This document shows, in pieces, positions 26,124 to 34,848 of a stretch of 64,000 bases of DNA. A program made the position numbers and the translations under genes. The stretch is taken from positions 1-64,000 of the forward strand of contig PLTD01000237.1 in NCBI GenBank assembly GCA_003165335.1, written 5' to 3'. Source of the stretch: Rhodospirillales bacterium. Lineage in GTDB: Bacteria > Pseudomonadota > Alphaproteobacteria > BOG-932 > Roseiterribacteraceae. Every line of letters starts with the position of its first letter. The first letter of the stretch is position 1. Below the pieces are notes generated by a model. It saw only the letters and a list, made by a program, of their open reading frames with translations. It ran no database searches and was not told the origin of the DNA.

Positions 26124-28340
26124 TTGAAAACACTTGCGATCACGACTCTGCTTGCGTCCGCTTGCCTGCTTGCAGGACTGGGCGGACCTATCACGGCAGC
26201 CCATGCTGCCGACGCCGCCGACAGCGCCATCCAGATCGTCGCCGACGATATAGGGGGCGTGGTCACCTCCGCCAAAGGCCCTGAGGCCGGAGTCTGGGTG
26301 ATAGCCGAAACTAAGGAACTGCCTACACGCTATATCAAGATCGTGGTCACAGACGATAAGGGCCGCTATGTGCTGCCCGGTCTACCTAAAGCCAAATATC
26401 AGCTCTGGGTCCGAGGCTATGGGCTCGTCGATTCCAAGCCGGTCGAAGCGACACCGGGCAACCGGGTCGACCTGACCGCCAGCGTGGCGCCCGACGCCAA
26501 AGCGGCGGCCGAATATTATCCGGCCGCCTATTGGTATGCGATGCTTCAGCCGCCCGCCGAGAGCGAATTCCCCGGCACCGGCGCCACCGGCAACGGCATC
26601 TCGCCCACGATGGTGACCCAGCAGCATTGGCTGGAGAACATGAAAGAGAACTGCATGTTCTGCCACCAGCTGGGCGACAAGGCGACGCGTGAGCTGGCGC
26701 AAACCGGCAATAGCGTTGAGGCCTGGGCTTCGCGCATTCAGATGGTGCGTGCCGACGGTGACCCGGCCATCCATAACAACGGCAAGGACATGTCGCAGCA
26801 GATGCAGAATAGCATGGCCCATTTCGGCCGTGACCGTGCGCTGAAGATGTATGCGAACTGGACCGATGCGATCGCTTCTGGCGCGACGCCCAAAATAACG
26901 CCGCCGCGGCCGGAGGGTGTGGAGCGCAATGTCGTTCTGACCATCACGGATTGGGGCGGCGGCCGCTTCATTCACGACCAGATTTCGACCGACCACCGCG
27001 ATCCGAACGTCAACGCCGGCGGACCGATCTACGGTATGGGCATGCTGCACAGCAATCTTGAGATTCTCGACCCGAAGACATTCAAAACCGAGAGCATCCC
27101 GATTCCGGGCCTGGACGGCTCGGCCCATGACGACAGCGTGCGTATCCACGCCGACGAAATGGACAGTAAAGGCCGTGTCTGGATGCCCACTGTCTCCACC
27201 TCGGGCGACGAGCCGGAATATTGCAAGGACGGCTCGGTACCGTCGTCCAAATACTATCCGCTGAGCGACCATAAGAAGGCGGCGCAGCTCGTGGTCTATG
27301 ACCCGGCGACGAAGAAGGTCGAGAACATCCCGCTCTGCTCGGGCGGCAACCACACCAACTTTACCTTCGACAAGGAAAGCATCCTGTGGATGAGCGGCGA
27401 TACGTCGGTCATATCTTGGTTCAACACCAAGGTGTGGGACGAAACCCATGACCCGAAAAAGGCGTCCGGCTGGTGCCCGATGGTGCTCGACACTTCGGGC
27501 GACGGCAAGATCGACCCCAACCGCGACAACTGGGTAAAACCCGGCGATGCGTTGAAGAATGTGTCGGGTGAGGAAGGCGTCGGACCGATGGCAGTCGAAA
27601 AATCCAAGGAGGCTGCCGCCAAGGCCAATGCCGGCAAGGACACGCAGATCAGCCGCTATCTCTATGGTATGTCGGTCGCGAAGGACGGCAGCGTGTGGGA
27701 AGCGGCCTATGTGCCCTACGTGCCGTCGGCCATCGTCCATCTGATCCCCGGCAAGAACCCGCCGGAAACCTGCAAGACCGAATATTATGAACCGCCGCTC
27801 AAGGACGGGAAATATTCGGCGGTCGGCGCCCGTGGCGTCGGCATCGATTCCGCCGGCGTCGCCTGGGCGGCCTTCTCCTCGGGCCAAGTCGGCGCCTTCG
27901 ACAGGCGCAAATGCAAGGTGACCAACGGCCCGACCGCAACCGGCCAGCAGTGCCCCGAGGGCTGGACCTTCTATGACCTGCCGAGCCCTCATATCGGCGG
28001 CACATTCGCCACTTCGGACTTCGTCTATTCCGAATGGGACGACATGTTCAACGTGGTCGGTTTGGGCAAGGAGACCCACTTCTTCCCGGCGACCAACTCG
28101 GATTCGGTCGTCGCCCTGCCCGAGGGCCAGTCCAAGTTCGTCACATTCCGCGTCCCCTACCCGATGGGCTTCTATACCCGCGGAATGGACTTCCGGATCG
28201 ACGACCCGGCCGCCGGCTGGAAAGGCAAGGCCATGCACGCAACTTATAGCAGCGGCGTACAATGGCACCAGGAAGGCGGCGAAGGCGAATACAGCAAGGA
28301 AGTCGCCTTCCAACTAAGACCCGATCCGCTGGCGCATTGA
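26124..28340 (+). CDS. Exported haem-binding protein with carboxypeptidase-regulatory-like and propeller-like domains
   Basis: A 738-residue secreted protein. After the signal peptide (to about residue 29, AHA), residues 38-120 form a carboxypeptidase-regulatory-like beta sandwich. A single c-type haem motif C177-MF-C180-H181 follows, and the rest is repetitive beta structure of the Vgb-lyase/propeller kind (LYGMSVAKDGSVWEAAYVPY and similar blades). The enzymatic role is unknown; the haem suggests electron transfer in the periplasm. The start is TTG 26124, chosen for the GGGGAGG ribosome site at 26112-26118; an ATG at 26119 is out of frame. It is transcribed alone, with a strong terminator after it. 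Base composition is visibly richer in G+C than the neighbouring genes. Confidence 0.78.
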   Translation: MKTLAITTLLASACLLAGLGGPITAAHAADAADSAIQIVADDIGGVVTSAKGPEAGVWVIAETKELPTRYIKIVVTDDKGRYVLPGLPKAKYQLWVRGYGLVDSKPVEATPGNRVDLTASVAPDAKAAAEYYPAAYWYAMLQPPAESEFPGTGATGNGISPTMVTQQHWLENMKENCMFCHQLGDKATRELAQTGNSVEAWASRIQMVRADGDPAIHNNGKDMSQQMQNSMAHFGRDRALKMYANWTDAIASGATPKITPPRPEGVERNVVLTITDWGGGRFIHDQISTDHRDPNVNAGGPIYGMGMLHSNLEILDPKTFKTESIPIPGLDGSAHDDSVRIHADEMDSKGRVWMPTVSTSGDEPEYCKDGSVPSSKYYPLSDHKKAAQLVVYDPATKKVENIPLCSGGNHTNFTFDKESILWMSGDTSVISWFNTKVWDETHDPKKASGWCPMVLDTSGDGKIDPNRDNWVKPGDALKNVSGEEGVGPMAVEKSKEAAAKANAGKDTQISRYLYGMSVAKDGSVWEAAYVPYVPSAIVHLIPGKNPPETCKTEYYEPPLKDGKYSAVGARGVGIDSAGVAWAAFSSGQVGAFDRRKCKVTNGPTATGQQCPEGWTFYDLPSPHIGGTFATSDFVYSEWDDMFNVVGLGKETHFFPATNSDSVVALPEGQSKFVTFRVPYPMGFYTRGMDFRIDDPAAGWKGKAMHATYSSGVQWHQEGGEGEYSKEVAFQLRPDPLAH

Positions 28341-28360
28341 GGCGCAGTTTTCATAGAGCT

Positions 28361-28392
28361 AAGGGGCGAGGCGCAAACCTCGCCCCTTTTTT
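28361..28392 (+). terminator. Rho-independent terminator of the haem-binding propeller-like gene
   Basis: A perfect 9-bp stem (GGGGCGAGG at 28363-28371 and CCTCGCCCC at 28378-28386) with a 6-base loop, followed by six T. Confidence 0.95.
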
Positions 28393-28549
28393 GTACAGCT
28401 TTGCTTAGAAGAAATCGGCCAGCTTAAGCGCTATCGCAGCGCCCCGGCATTGGATATCCAGATATTCGACTTCGGATGCAGCGCCGAGTCCCCGCATCAC
28501 GAAGACGTCGGCGACAATCCGAGGACTGACACATGGGTTTCGCGTTCCG

Positions 28550-30409
28550 ATGAAGCCACGTTACGGCCACCTGACAAAGGCCCTCAGCGACGAGCGGAAA
28601 CTCTTGCTTATATTGCGGCAGATGGGCGCCGGCAAAGCGGCTTCCCAGCCCTCCCCCGCGGCGCTCCAGCATTTCCATATGGCCGGGGCCGCTCTCGGGG
28701 CGGGCGACTACAAAAAGGCCGTTGCATCCTGTGCCGCTGCCCTCGACCAATCGCCGAATTTCGCCCAGGCCCATGCCATCCTGGGTTTGGCGTTTGGTCG
28801 GCTGGGCTATCGCCGCGCCGAGATTGCGTGCTGCAAGGTGGCTATCCGACTGATGCCGGGCTTTGTGGAGGCGCACCTCGCTTTGGCAGGCGCACTGGAA
28901 GCGACTGCGGAATATGCTGAGGCGGCCGAAGCCATCCAGGTTGCTTTGCAAGTCAAGCCCGACAACCAGCAAGCCTGGATACTCTTCAGCCGGGTTCAGA
29001 CTGCGCTCGGCCGTCACACCGAGGCATCGGCAGCACTCGCCGAAGCGATGGTGCGCGGCCCCAAGAGCGCGACCTTGCTACTCGCCTACGCCAACGCGCT
29101 CCGTGCCGCGAACCAAGCCGAGCGCTCGCTGGACTTCTATGCAGAGGCCTGCGCGCTTGCCCCCGACCTGCCGGAGGGCTGGACCAATACCGGTGTAGCT
29201 CTGCAGGAGGTTGGCCGGGTTCAGGAAGCGATCGATTGCTACCGAAACGCGATCGCTCTTCGCCCGGACGATTCCGACATCCATCGCAACCGGGGCACCG
29301 CCCTGCAGATCGTCGGACATTTTGGCGAGGCGAAGGCGGCCTACCGTGCGGCGCTGGCACTCAACCCCCAGGACGCCGACGCCTGGGGATATCTGGGCGC
29401 GACCCTCATGGAGACCGGTGAGCTGGCTCCGGCAGACGAAGCCTTCACGACCGCGCTCATCCTAGCGCCGGACGACGCCGACACACATTTCAACCGCAGT
29501 CTTTTCCTATTGAAGGCCGGACGACTAAGCGAAGGCTGGTCCGAACATGAATGGCGGTGGCGCGGTATCATGCCGCCGCACGGGATAGAGATACCGCAAT
29601 GGCAGGGCGAGCCGGCCAAAGGCCGCCGCATTCTGCTCCATTGGGAGCAAGGCTTCGGCGATACGCTGCAATTTGTCCGATATGCGCCCATGGTCGCGGA
29701 ACGTGGCCTGCACGTCACGCTGGAAGTGCAGGTTCCTCTAAAGCGTCTGATGGAGAGTCTGGACGGCGTTGAAACCGTGCTGGCCCCGGGTGATCGGAGG
29801 GGCGAGTTCGATCTGCATTGCCCGCTCTTGAGTCTGCCCTTCGCCTTTGGAACCACCTTGGACACGGTCCCGGCTGATATCCCTTACCTGACAGCACCGG
29901 ATGCACTGCTTGCAGACTGGCGCAGGCGCGTCGGGGACGGCGGCCTCAAAGTCGGGCTGGCCTGGGCCGGGAAGTCGGTCGCGGGCGACGTGCGTGCCGT
30001 TTACACCGATAAGCGCCGCTCCATGGCTATCGAAACCCTGGCGCCGCTAGGCGCGATCCCGGGCGTGCGCTGGTTCAGCCTGCAAAAGGACGGATCCTCG
30101 GATTCTGCGCCCTTCGCGATGGACGACTTGATGCCGCAGGCAGCCGACTTCGCCGACACCGCAGCATTGGTCGCTAGCCTCGATCTCGTGATAACGGTCG
30201 ATACGGCGGTTGCGCACTTGGCGGGTGCGCTCGGCAAGCCGGTCTGGATGCTGTCTCGTTTCGACGGGTGCTGGCGCTGGCTGCAAGGACGCGCCGATTC
30301 CCCATGGTATCCCGCCATGCGCATTTACCACCAGACTGCGCAGGGCGATTGGGCTTCCGCAGTGGCGCTCCTGGCCGCGGATTTGCAAGCACTGTCCCAA
30401 TCCGGCTAA
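28550..30409 (+). CDS. TPR protein with C-terminal glycosyltransferase-like domain
   Basis: A 619-residue protein: about nine tetratricopeptide repeats (roughly residues 40-330, for example WTNTGVALQEVGRVQEAIDCYRNAIAL), then a GT-B-like domain (about 360-610) with HWEQGFGDTLQFVRYAPMV and the C-terminal region DLVITVDTAVAHLAGALGKP. This combination is common in alphaproteobacteria and resembles the O-GlcNAc-transferase/FlbA-like or heptosyltransferase-like group. It may glycosylate a surface protein; the target is not evident. It converges with the M3 peptidase gene, with 6 bases between stops. Confidence 0.82.
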   Translation: MKPRYGHLTKALSDERKLLLILRQMGAGKAASQPSPAALQHFHMAGAALGAGDYKKAVASCAAALDQSPNFAQAHAILGLAFGRLGYRRAEIACCKVAIRLMPGFVEAHLALAGALEATAEYAEAAEAIQVALQVKPDNQQAWILFSRVQTALGRHTEASAALAEAMVRGPKSATLLLAYANALRAANQAERSLDFYAEACALAPDLPEGWTNTGVALQEVGRVQEAIDCYRNAIALRPDDSDIHRNRGTALQIVGHFGEAKAAYRAALALNPQDADAWGYLGATLMETGELAPADEAFTTALILAPDDADTHFNRSLFLLKAGRLSEGWSEHEWRWRGIMPPHGIEIPQWQGEPAKGRRILLHWEQGFGDTLQFVRYAPMVAERGLHVTLEVQVPLKRLMESLDGVETVLAPGDRRGEFDLHCPLLSLPFAFGTTLDTVPADIPYLTAPDALLADWRRRVGDGGLKVGLAWAGKSVAGDVRAVYTDKRRSMAIETLAPLGAIPGVRWFSLQKDGSSDSAPFAMDDLMPQAADFADTAALVASLDLVITVDTAVAHLAGALGKPVWMLSRFDGCWRWLQGRADSPWYPAMRIYHQTAQGDWASAVALLAADLQALSQSG

Positions 30410-30415
30410 GCGTCC

Positions 30416-32278
30416 TCACCCCTTCTGCAGCGCGTCCATCTGGTCCAGCAGCATATTCATCCGGGCGATGATCGCCTGATAAGGCGCGGAGCTCGCCATA
30501 TCGAGACCGGCGCGTTTCAGGATGTCATAGGGATAGTCCGAGCCGCCTGACTTCAGCACGTTCAGATAGGTGTCGCGCACCTTGGTGTCGCCGGCGGCGA
30601 TGGCGTGGCTGAAGTAGGCCGCAGCCGACAGCGACGTCGCATACTGATAGACATAGAAGTCGTTGTAGAAGTGCGGAATATATTCCCACTCCACGCCGTA
30701 GAGATCGTCGATCTTCACGACACCCTGCGCGTCGCCGTGATATTTCTTTAAGAGGTCGAGATAGATTTTGGTGAGCGCATCGCCGGTCAGTGCTTCGCCT
30801 TTTTCACCCGCCTCATGTGCTTTCAGTTCGAATTCCGCGAACATCGTCTGGCGGTAAAAGGTGGTGCGGATCGTCTCCATCGCCTGGTTCAGGAAGAACA
30901 TCTTGTCTTCCTTGGTCCGGGCATTGGCGATCTGCTGGTCTTGCAACAGCATCTCATTGGTGGTTGAGGCGATTTCGGCCAGGAAGATCGGGTAATTCGC
31001 CGTTTCGAACGGCTGGTTCTTCTCGGCCAGCACGCTGTGCATCGCGTGGCCCCATTCATGGGCGATAGTCGAGACGCTATCGTAATTGCCGGTGAAGTTG
31101 GCGAGCACATAGGGGTGAACGTCATAGGCGCCGGGGTTCATATAGGCGCCCGGCTTCTTGCCCGGTTGGGGCAGCGCATGCATCCAGCTTTCGGAAAACC
31201 CCTTGGCCAGCATGTCGACATAATCTTTGCCCAAGGGTGCCACCGCCGACAGCGTCATCTTCTTGGCCTCGTCGACCGTGTAGGACTTGTCGCTTTTCAC
31301 CAGCGGCACATACATGTCGTAATAGTGAAGCTCAGGCAGTCCGAGCAGCTTTTTTCTCAGCTCAAAATAGCGGTAGAGCGTCGGCAAACCCTTATTGGCC
31401 TCGTCGACCAGTGCGCGATAGACCGTCTCGGGGATGTTGTGCTTGGCGATCGCAAAGGACACAGAATTGGGATAATGCCGGGTGTGCGCCTCGAAGATCG
31501 TGCCCTCTACATTGCCGCCCAATGTGGCGCCGAAGCTGTTCTTGTACTCTGCCCATTTGCCGAAGAAGGCATCGAACACCTTTTTCCGGTCGTCCCGGTT
31601 GGGCAGGTCGCGGGTCGCAGTATAGCCCTGACTGTCGAGCTTTACCTGCCGTCCATCGGAGAGAGTAACGGTGGGCCACGGCAGGTCTGCGTTGGCGAGC
31701 AGCGTATAAATCCTGCCTGGCGCGCCGCGCACTTCGCCGCTGGCAGCCAGAACCCCTTCCGCCTGGTCGCCCAGCGTGTGGGGCGCAAGCCGAAGCGTGT
31801 CCTTCAGCCCGAAGACGAAGGATTTCAGGGCAGGGTCTGCGGCGATGAACTGATTAATTTTCGTGGCACCGATGGCGACGACCTCCGGATCCATATAGGC
31901 GGATGCAGTGCTGAAATCATTTTCGAGCAACTCAACCCGCTGCAACCGGTCCTGGTTGGAGGCGTTGCGCGTATCCTCGTCGCGCTTAAGACTGGCATAA
32001 GTATCGAGCCGTCCCAGTCGGCGCCTCAGGTCCGAAACGGTGTGAAGCGCCTTAGCCAGGCGGGCGGCGTCATTGCCAAGAGTGCCTTTGAAGCTCGCCA
32101 GCCCCGGCAAAGCCTCGGCGATGGATTTGCGCTCCGCGTCCCAAGCGGTATCGCTGGGGTAAAGCTCGCTCAGGTCCCAGACCAGGTGCGGATCGGGGGG
32201 CGAAGCCGGCGCATCGGCCCCTAGAACCGCAGGCGCCAATAGGGAAAGAGACAAAAGGACCGCGCCGAATTTGATCAT
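30416..32278 (-). CDS. Exported M3-family oligoendopeptidase (PepF-like)
   Basis: A zinc metallopeptidase of 620 residues. The catalytic helix is HEWGHAMHS (zinc ligands His, His, with the general-base Glu) and the third ligand is expected in the ESTTNE-like segment that reads EIASTTNEML. The layout matches oligoendopeptidase F. Unlike the cytoplasmic family members it has a signal peptide (about 1-20, ending VLGADA), so it should act on peptides in the periplasm. Its neighbours do not suggest a specific substrate. Confidence 0.92.
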   Translation of the reverse strand: MIKFGAVLLSLSLLAPAVLGADAPASPPDPHLVWDLSELYPSDTAWDAERKSIAEALPGLASFKGTLGNDAARLAKALHTVSDLRRRLGRLDTYASLKRDEDTRNASNQDRLQRVELLENDFSTASAYMDPEVVAIGATKINQFIAADPALKSFVFGLKDTLRLAPHTLGDQAEGVLAASGEVRGAPGRIYTLLANADLPWPTVTLSDGRQVKLDSQGYTATRDLPNRDDRKKVFDAFFGKWAEYKNSFGATLGGNVEGTIFEAHTRHYPNSVSFAIAKHNIPETVYRALVDEANKGLPTLYRYFELRKKLLGLPELHYYDMYVPLVKSDKSYTVDEAKKMTLSAVAPLGKDYVDMLAKGFSESWMHALPQPGKKPGAYMNPGAYDVHPYVLANFTGNYDSVSTIAHEWGHAMHSVLAEKNQPFETANYPIFLAEIASTTNEMLLQDQQIANARTKEDKMFFLNQAMETIRTTFYRQTMFAEFELKAHEAGEKGEALTGDALTKIYLDLLKKYHGDAQGVVKIDDLYGVEWEYIPHFYNDFYVYQYATSLSAAAYFSHAIAAGDTKVRDTYLNVLKSGGSDYPYDILKRAGLDMASSAPYQAIIARMNMLLDQMDALQKG

Positions 32279-32362
32279 CAGGCTCTCCTGCTAAGGCCGA
32301 ATGCTGCTGAGTGAACCGGTATGCCCAATGAACCGTTTCGGCGCGGACATTCCCGCGGGGCC

Positions 32363-32836
32363 TCAGTCGTCCTTGTAAGTGACGTTCGGACCTTCGGTCA
32401 TGAAACAGCGGTACATCCGGTTGTTCACGCGCCAGCCTTCCGCCGTACGCACCAGGTCGTCGTCATATTCGCCCCACATCGAATAGATCGCGCCGGGATA
32501 TTTCCTGACGCCCAGATGCACCGCATAATAATGCACCTTGGCTTTGGCCGCATCCCCATTCACCGATATACGGAAGTTAATGACATTGTGATGGGTTTGG
32601 CCGCAGTTCGACCCCTCGCCCATATGGATATGCGCCCCGGCAATCAGTGGCCCTGTGCCCGTCATCAACCCGTCGGGCCCAAGTGTGGAGCGGTAATCCT
32701 GCACTGCATCGGGCGTGAAGACTTCGGTCAGCCGGTCGAAATCCTTGGCATCGATAATGTCGCAATAGTTGCAATAGACCAGCCGAATGTCCCGCTCGTC
32801 GTTCAGTTCCTGCAAGGTCAACATCACGTTCCCCAT
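32363..32836 (-). CDS. SnoaL/NTF2-like protein
   Basis: A 157-residue cone-fold protein. The N-terminal helix (LTLQELNDERDIRLVYCNYCDIIDAKDFDRLTEVFTPDAVQDY) and the two internal strands carrying HIHMG and VHYYAVHLG are typical of SnoaL-like proteins. It ends with the strand WRVNNRMYRCFMTEGP. The reaction is unknown. It lies 31 bases downstream of the dienelactone-hydrolase gene on the same strand and is probably co-transcribed with it. Confidence 0.75.
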   Translation of the reverse strand: MGNVMLTLQELNDERDIRLVYCNYCDIIDAKDFDRLTEVFTPDAVQDYRSTLGPDGLMTGTGPLIAGAHIHMGEGSNCGQTHHNVINFRISVNGDAAKAKVHYYAVHLGVRKYPGAIYSMWGEYDDDLVRTAEGWRVNNRMYRCFMTEGPNVTYKDD

Positions 32837-32867
32837 TTTTGATTGATAGCCAGGACGTTATCTGGCG

Positions 32868-33659
32868 CTATGCCGCCGGGGCAAGCTGTTCCTTGAAGAA
32901 GGATAATACCCTATCCAACGCCGCCCGGGTCGGTTCTCCCTCTTTGTCGATCAGATGGTTGGTGACGACGCTGTGCGCCGGCTTCGGGGCGGCAGGGTTG
33001 GCGAATTTCGGATCGATCTCGATGCCTTCGAAACCAGCGCCGAACTCTGCGCGCAGCCGCTCGAAGCGTTCGCCGGGGCAAGCCGGGTCGCCGTAGAAGC
33101 GCAGGCCCAGGATATGCGCCCCATGCTTGTCGATTTTCTCGTGAGCTGCCGCCAATTCGGCCGGTGAGGCATGCAAAGCCGATTTTGCCGCCTTGCCGAT
33201 TGGGAAGGGCAGTGACGGTTGAGACAAAACCGGCGCTAATGTTGGAGAATCAAGCATCATTGCGAGCGCGAAATTGCCGGTCAGACACATGCCGATCGCA
33301 CCGACGCCGGGCCCTCCGCATTCGGCATGAGCATGACGCGCCAGCGCCCGGAGCCAGTCCACTATGGGGCTTGATTGATTGGTCGCCAGAAGACGGAACT
33401 CTCGGCTGATGCAGGCACGCAGCAGCGATTGAGCGATATAGCCCCCACTGACCGGTTTCATCGGTATGCCGAGCAGCAGCGGCATATAGACTGAGAACCC
33501 CGCATCCGCGACGCGCTTAGCGAATTTTGCTACTTGGGGCGTTATCCCTGGTATTTCATGCATCACAACGACCGCCGGTCCCAAGCCTCGGCGGAAAACG
33601 CGTCGCTCGACGCCGGCATAAGAAAACTGCTCGCTCGTGAAACCGGGAACGTCGGTCAT
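32868..33659 (-). CDS. Dienelactone hydrolase-family protein
   Basis: An alpha/beta-hydrolase of 263 residues. The nucleophile elbow is GMCLTG (a cysteine nucleophile, as in dienelactone hydrolase). The later acidic and histidine members of the triad are expected near DPACPGERF and in the loop with AHSVVTNHL. Dienelactone hydrolases open lactone rings during degradation of (chloro)catechols, but the family also contains carboxymethylenebutenolidase-like enzymes of unknown substrate. Its SnoaL neighbour is consistent with a catabolic role. Confidence 0.85.
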   Translation of the reverse strand: MTDVPGFTSEQFSYAGVERRVFRRGLGPAVVVMHEIPGITPQVAKFAKRVADAGFSVYMPLLLGIPMKPVSGGYIAQSLLRACISREFRLLATNQSSPIVDWLRALARHAHAECGGPGVGAIGMCLTGNFALAMMLDSPTLAPVLSQPSLPFPIGKAAKSALHASPAELAAAHEKIDKHGAHILGLRFYGDPACPGERFERLRAEFGAGFEGIEIDPKFANPAAPKPAHSVVTNHLIDKEGEPTRAALDRVLSFFKEQLAPAA

Positions 33660-33755
33660 AAAGGCCTCATGAAGGAAGGTTTTGCCACGCTCTAATCACC
33701 CTTCATTCCCTGGAATTCGCTATACTGCAACCCGATTCCTGCTTGGAGAAATTAG

Positions 33756-34178
33756 ATGGCCGATTTCGCGTGGTTTACGAAAGCGCATCGCTTTGTTTTT
33801 CACCACACTCACGGCTGGATCGGTGGCAATCTCGGGCGGCCGATGGTCTTGATGTACACCATCGGTGCAAAGACCGGTCTCATTAGGCCCGTGCCCCTGC
33901 AATATTACCCCGCAGAACCTGAAGGCATAATGGTGCTGGCCTCTAACAACGGGCAGCCCAAGGCGCCGAGTTGGTACTATAACCTGAAGGCCAACCCTGA
34001 GATCGATGTACTGGCCGGACGACAAAAGCGGCGCGTCCGTGCCGAGGAACTCACCCCTGAAAAACGCGCGCAGGTTTGGCCCGAAATGCGTAAGCAGAAC
34101 CCGGCAATCGAAACCTACGCCGCCAAGGCCGGGCGGACACTGCCGATCATGCTGCTGCGGACGATTAAGGTCTGTTGA
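33756..34178 (+). CDS. DDN-family nitroreductase/quinone reductase
   Basis: A 140-residue split-barrel flavin-type protein similar to the deazaflavin (F420)-dependent nitroreductase (DDN) family: HTHGWIGGNLGRPMVLMYTIGAKTGLIRPVPLQYYP near the N-terminus, the central PSWYYNLKANPEIDVLAGRQKRRVRAEEL, and the C-terminal acidic/basic helix. It may use FMN or F420; the host's ability to make F420 cannot be judged from this window. It is a single gene that converges on the cytochrome gene, with 2 bases between stops. Confidence 0.8.
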   Translation: MADFAWFTKAHRFVFHHTHGWIGGNLGRPMVLMYTIGAKTGLIRPVPLQYYPAEPEGIMVLASNNGQPKAPSWYYNLKANPEIDVLAGRQKRRVRAEELTPEKRAQVWPEMRKQNPAIETYAAKAGRTLPIMLLRTIKVC

Positions 34179-34180
34179 AA

Positions 34181-34822
34181 CTATTGTGTGGCCAGAAAGG
34201 CCGCGAGTTGCCGTTCGGCATCCGGTGTCAGATTTTTTGCATTCTCGTGCATGATTTCATTTGCACGTGAATTGCTCGAAAACGCAGCCAGTTGGCCCTC
34301 GATATAGGACCGATGCTGCCCAGCCAGGCGCGGGAAAGCCCCTCCACCCTGTGCGGCGTCACCGTGACAGCCGCCGCAGGCGGGCACGCCGGTTTCCGGA
34401 ATGCCTTCCTCATAAATCTTCTTTCCCGCAGCCACATCGGTCGGATCACCCGCTTTGCCGGGAACCGGAGTCAGGGCGGAATAATAGGCCGCAACACCTT
34501 CGATCGTCGGGTCGCTGAGGCCGCCTGCCATGCCCCACATATAGGTATGGGCATGAGGATCGGCTCGGGTGTGATCACGGAACGCTTTGAGCTGGACGAT
34601 GAGATAGTCCTTCTGCTGCCCGGCAAGACGCGGGAAGGTGGGAGAAACGCTCCTTCCGTCCATGCCATGGCAGGATGAACACATATGAACAGTGCCCTCG
34701 ACGGCATCCTGCTGTTTATCCGTGGTCGTACAGGCAGAGATCGCAAGTAAGCCGCCAAATACTGCCGCTACAGATGCCAATCGCTGCATCGAGCCAAAGC
34801 GATTCACGTTTCCGTCACCCAT
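34181..34822 (-). CDS. Dihaem c-type cytochrome lipoprotein (cytochrome c4-like)
   Basis: A lipoprotein cytochrome: the signal has a lipobox ending SAC followed by TTTDKQQ, and there are two CxxCH haem sites (CSSCHGMDG and CGGCHGDAAQ). Each sits in a cytochrome c fold with a distal Met expected near FPRLAGQQ and FPRLAGQH. The repeated half-structure is that of cytochrome c4-type proteins. I use ATG 34822, preceded by a GGTGGAG site; the frame opens at 34864. It follows the barrel-type cytochrome gene by 26 bases and is probably in the same FNR-controlled transcript. Confidence 0.88.
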   Translation of the reverse strand: MGDGNVNRFGSMQRLASVAAVFGGLLAISACTTTDKQQDAVEGTVHMCSSCHGMDGRSVSPTFPRLAGQQKDYLIVQLKAFRDHTRADPHAHTYMWGMAGGLSDPTIEGVAAYYSALTPVPGKAGDPTDVAAGKKIYEEGIPETGVPACGGCHGDAAQGGGAFPRLAGQHRSYIEGQLAAFSSNSRANEIMHENAKNLTPDAERQLAAFLATQ

Positions 34823-34848
34823 GACATTCTCCACCGGTGTAATTATGG

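Noticed and set aside
25861-26127. Plus-strand 88-codon frame ahead of the haem-binding propeller-like gene
   Set aside because: No ribosome site, low-complexity product, and it runs into the start of the real gene in another frame.
26382-28313. A 643-codon open frame antisense to the haem-binding propeller-like gene
   Set aside because: It mirrors a GC-rich gene in the complementary frame, encodes a low-complexity His/Arg/Val-rich chain and has no ribosome site or recognisable domain.
31037-32224. A 395-codon plus-strand open frame inside the M3 peptidase
   Set aside because: Antisense shadow of an intact metallopeptidase.
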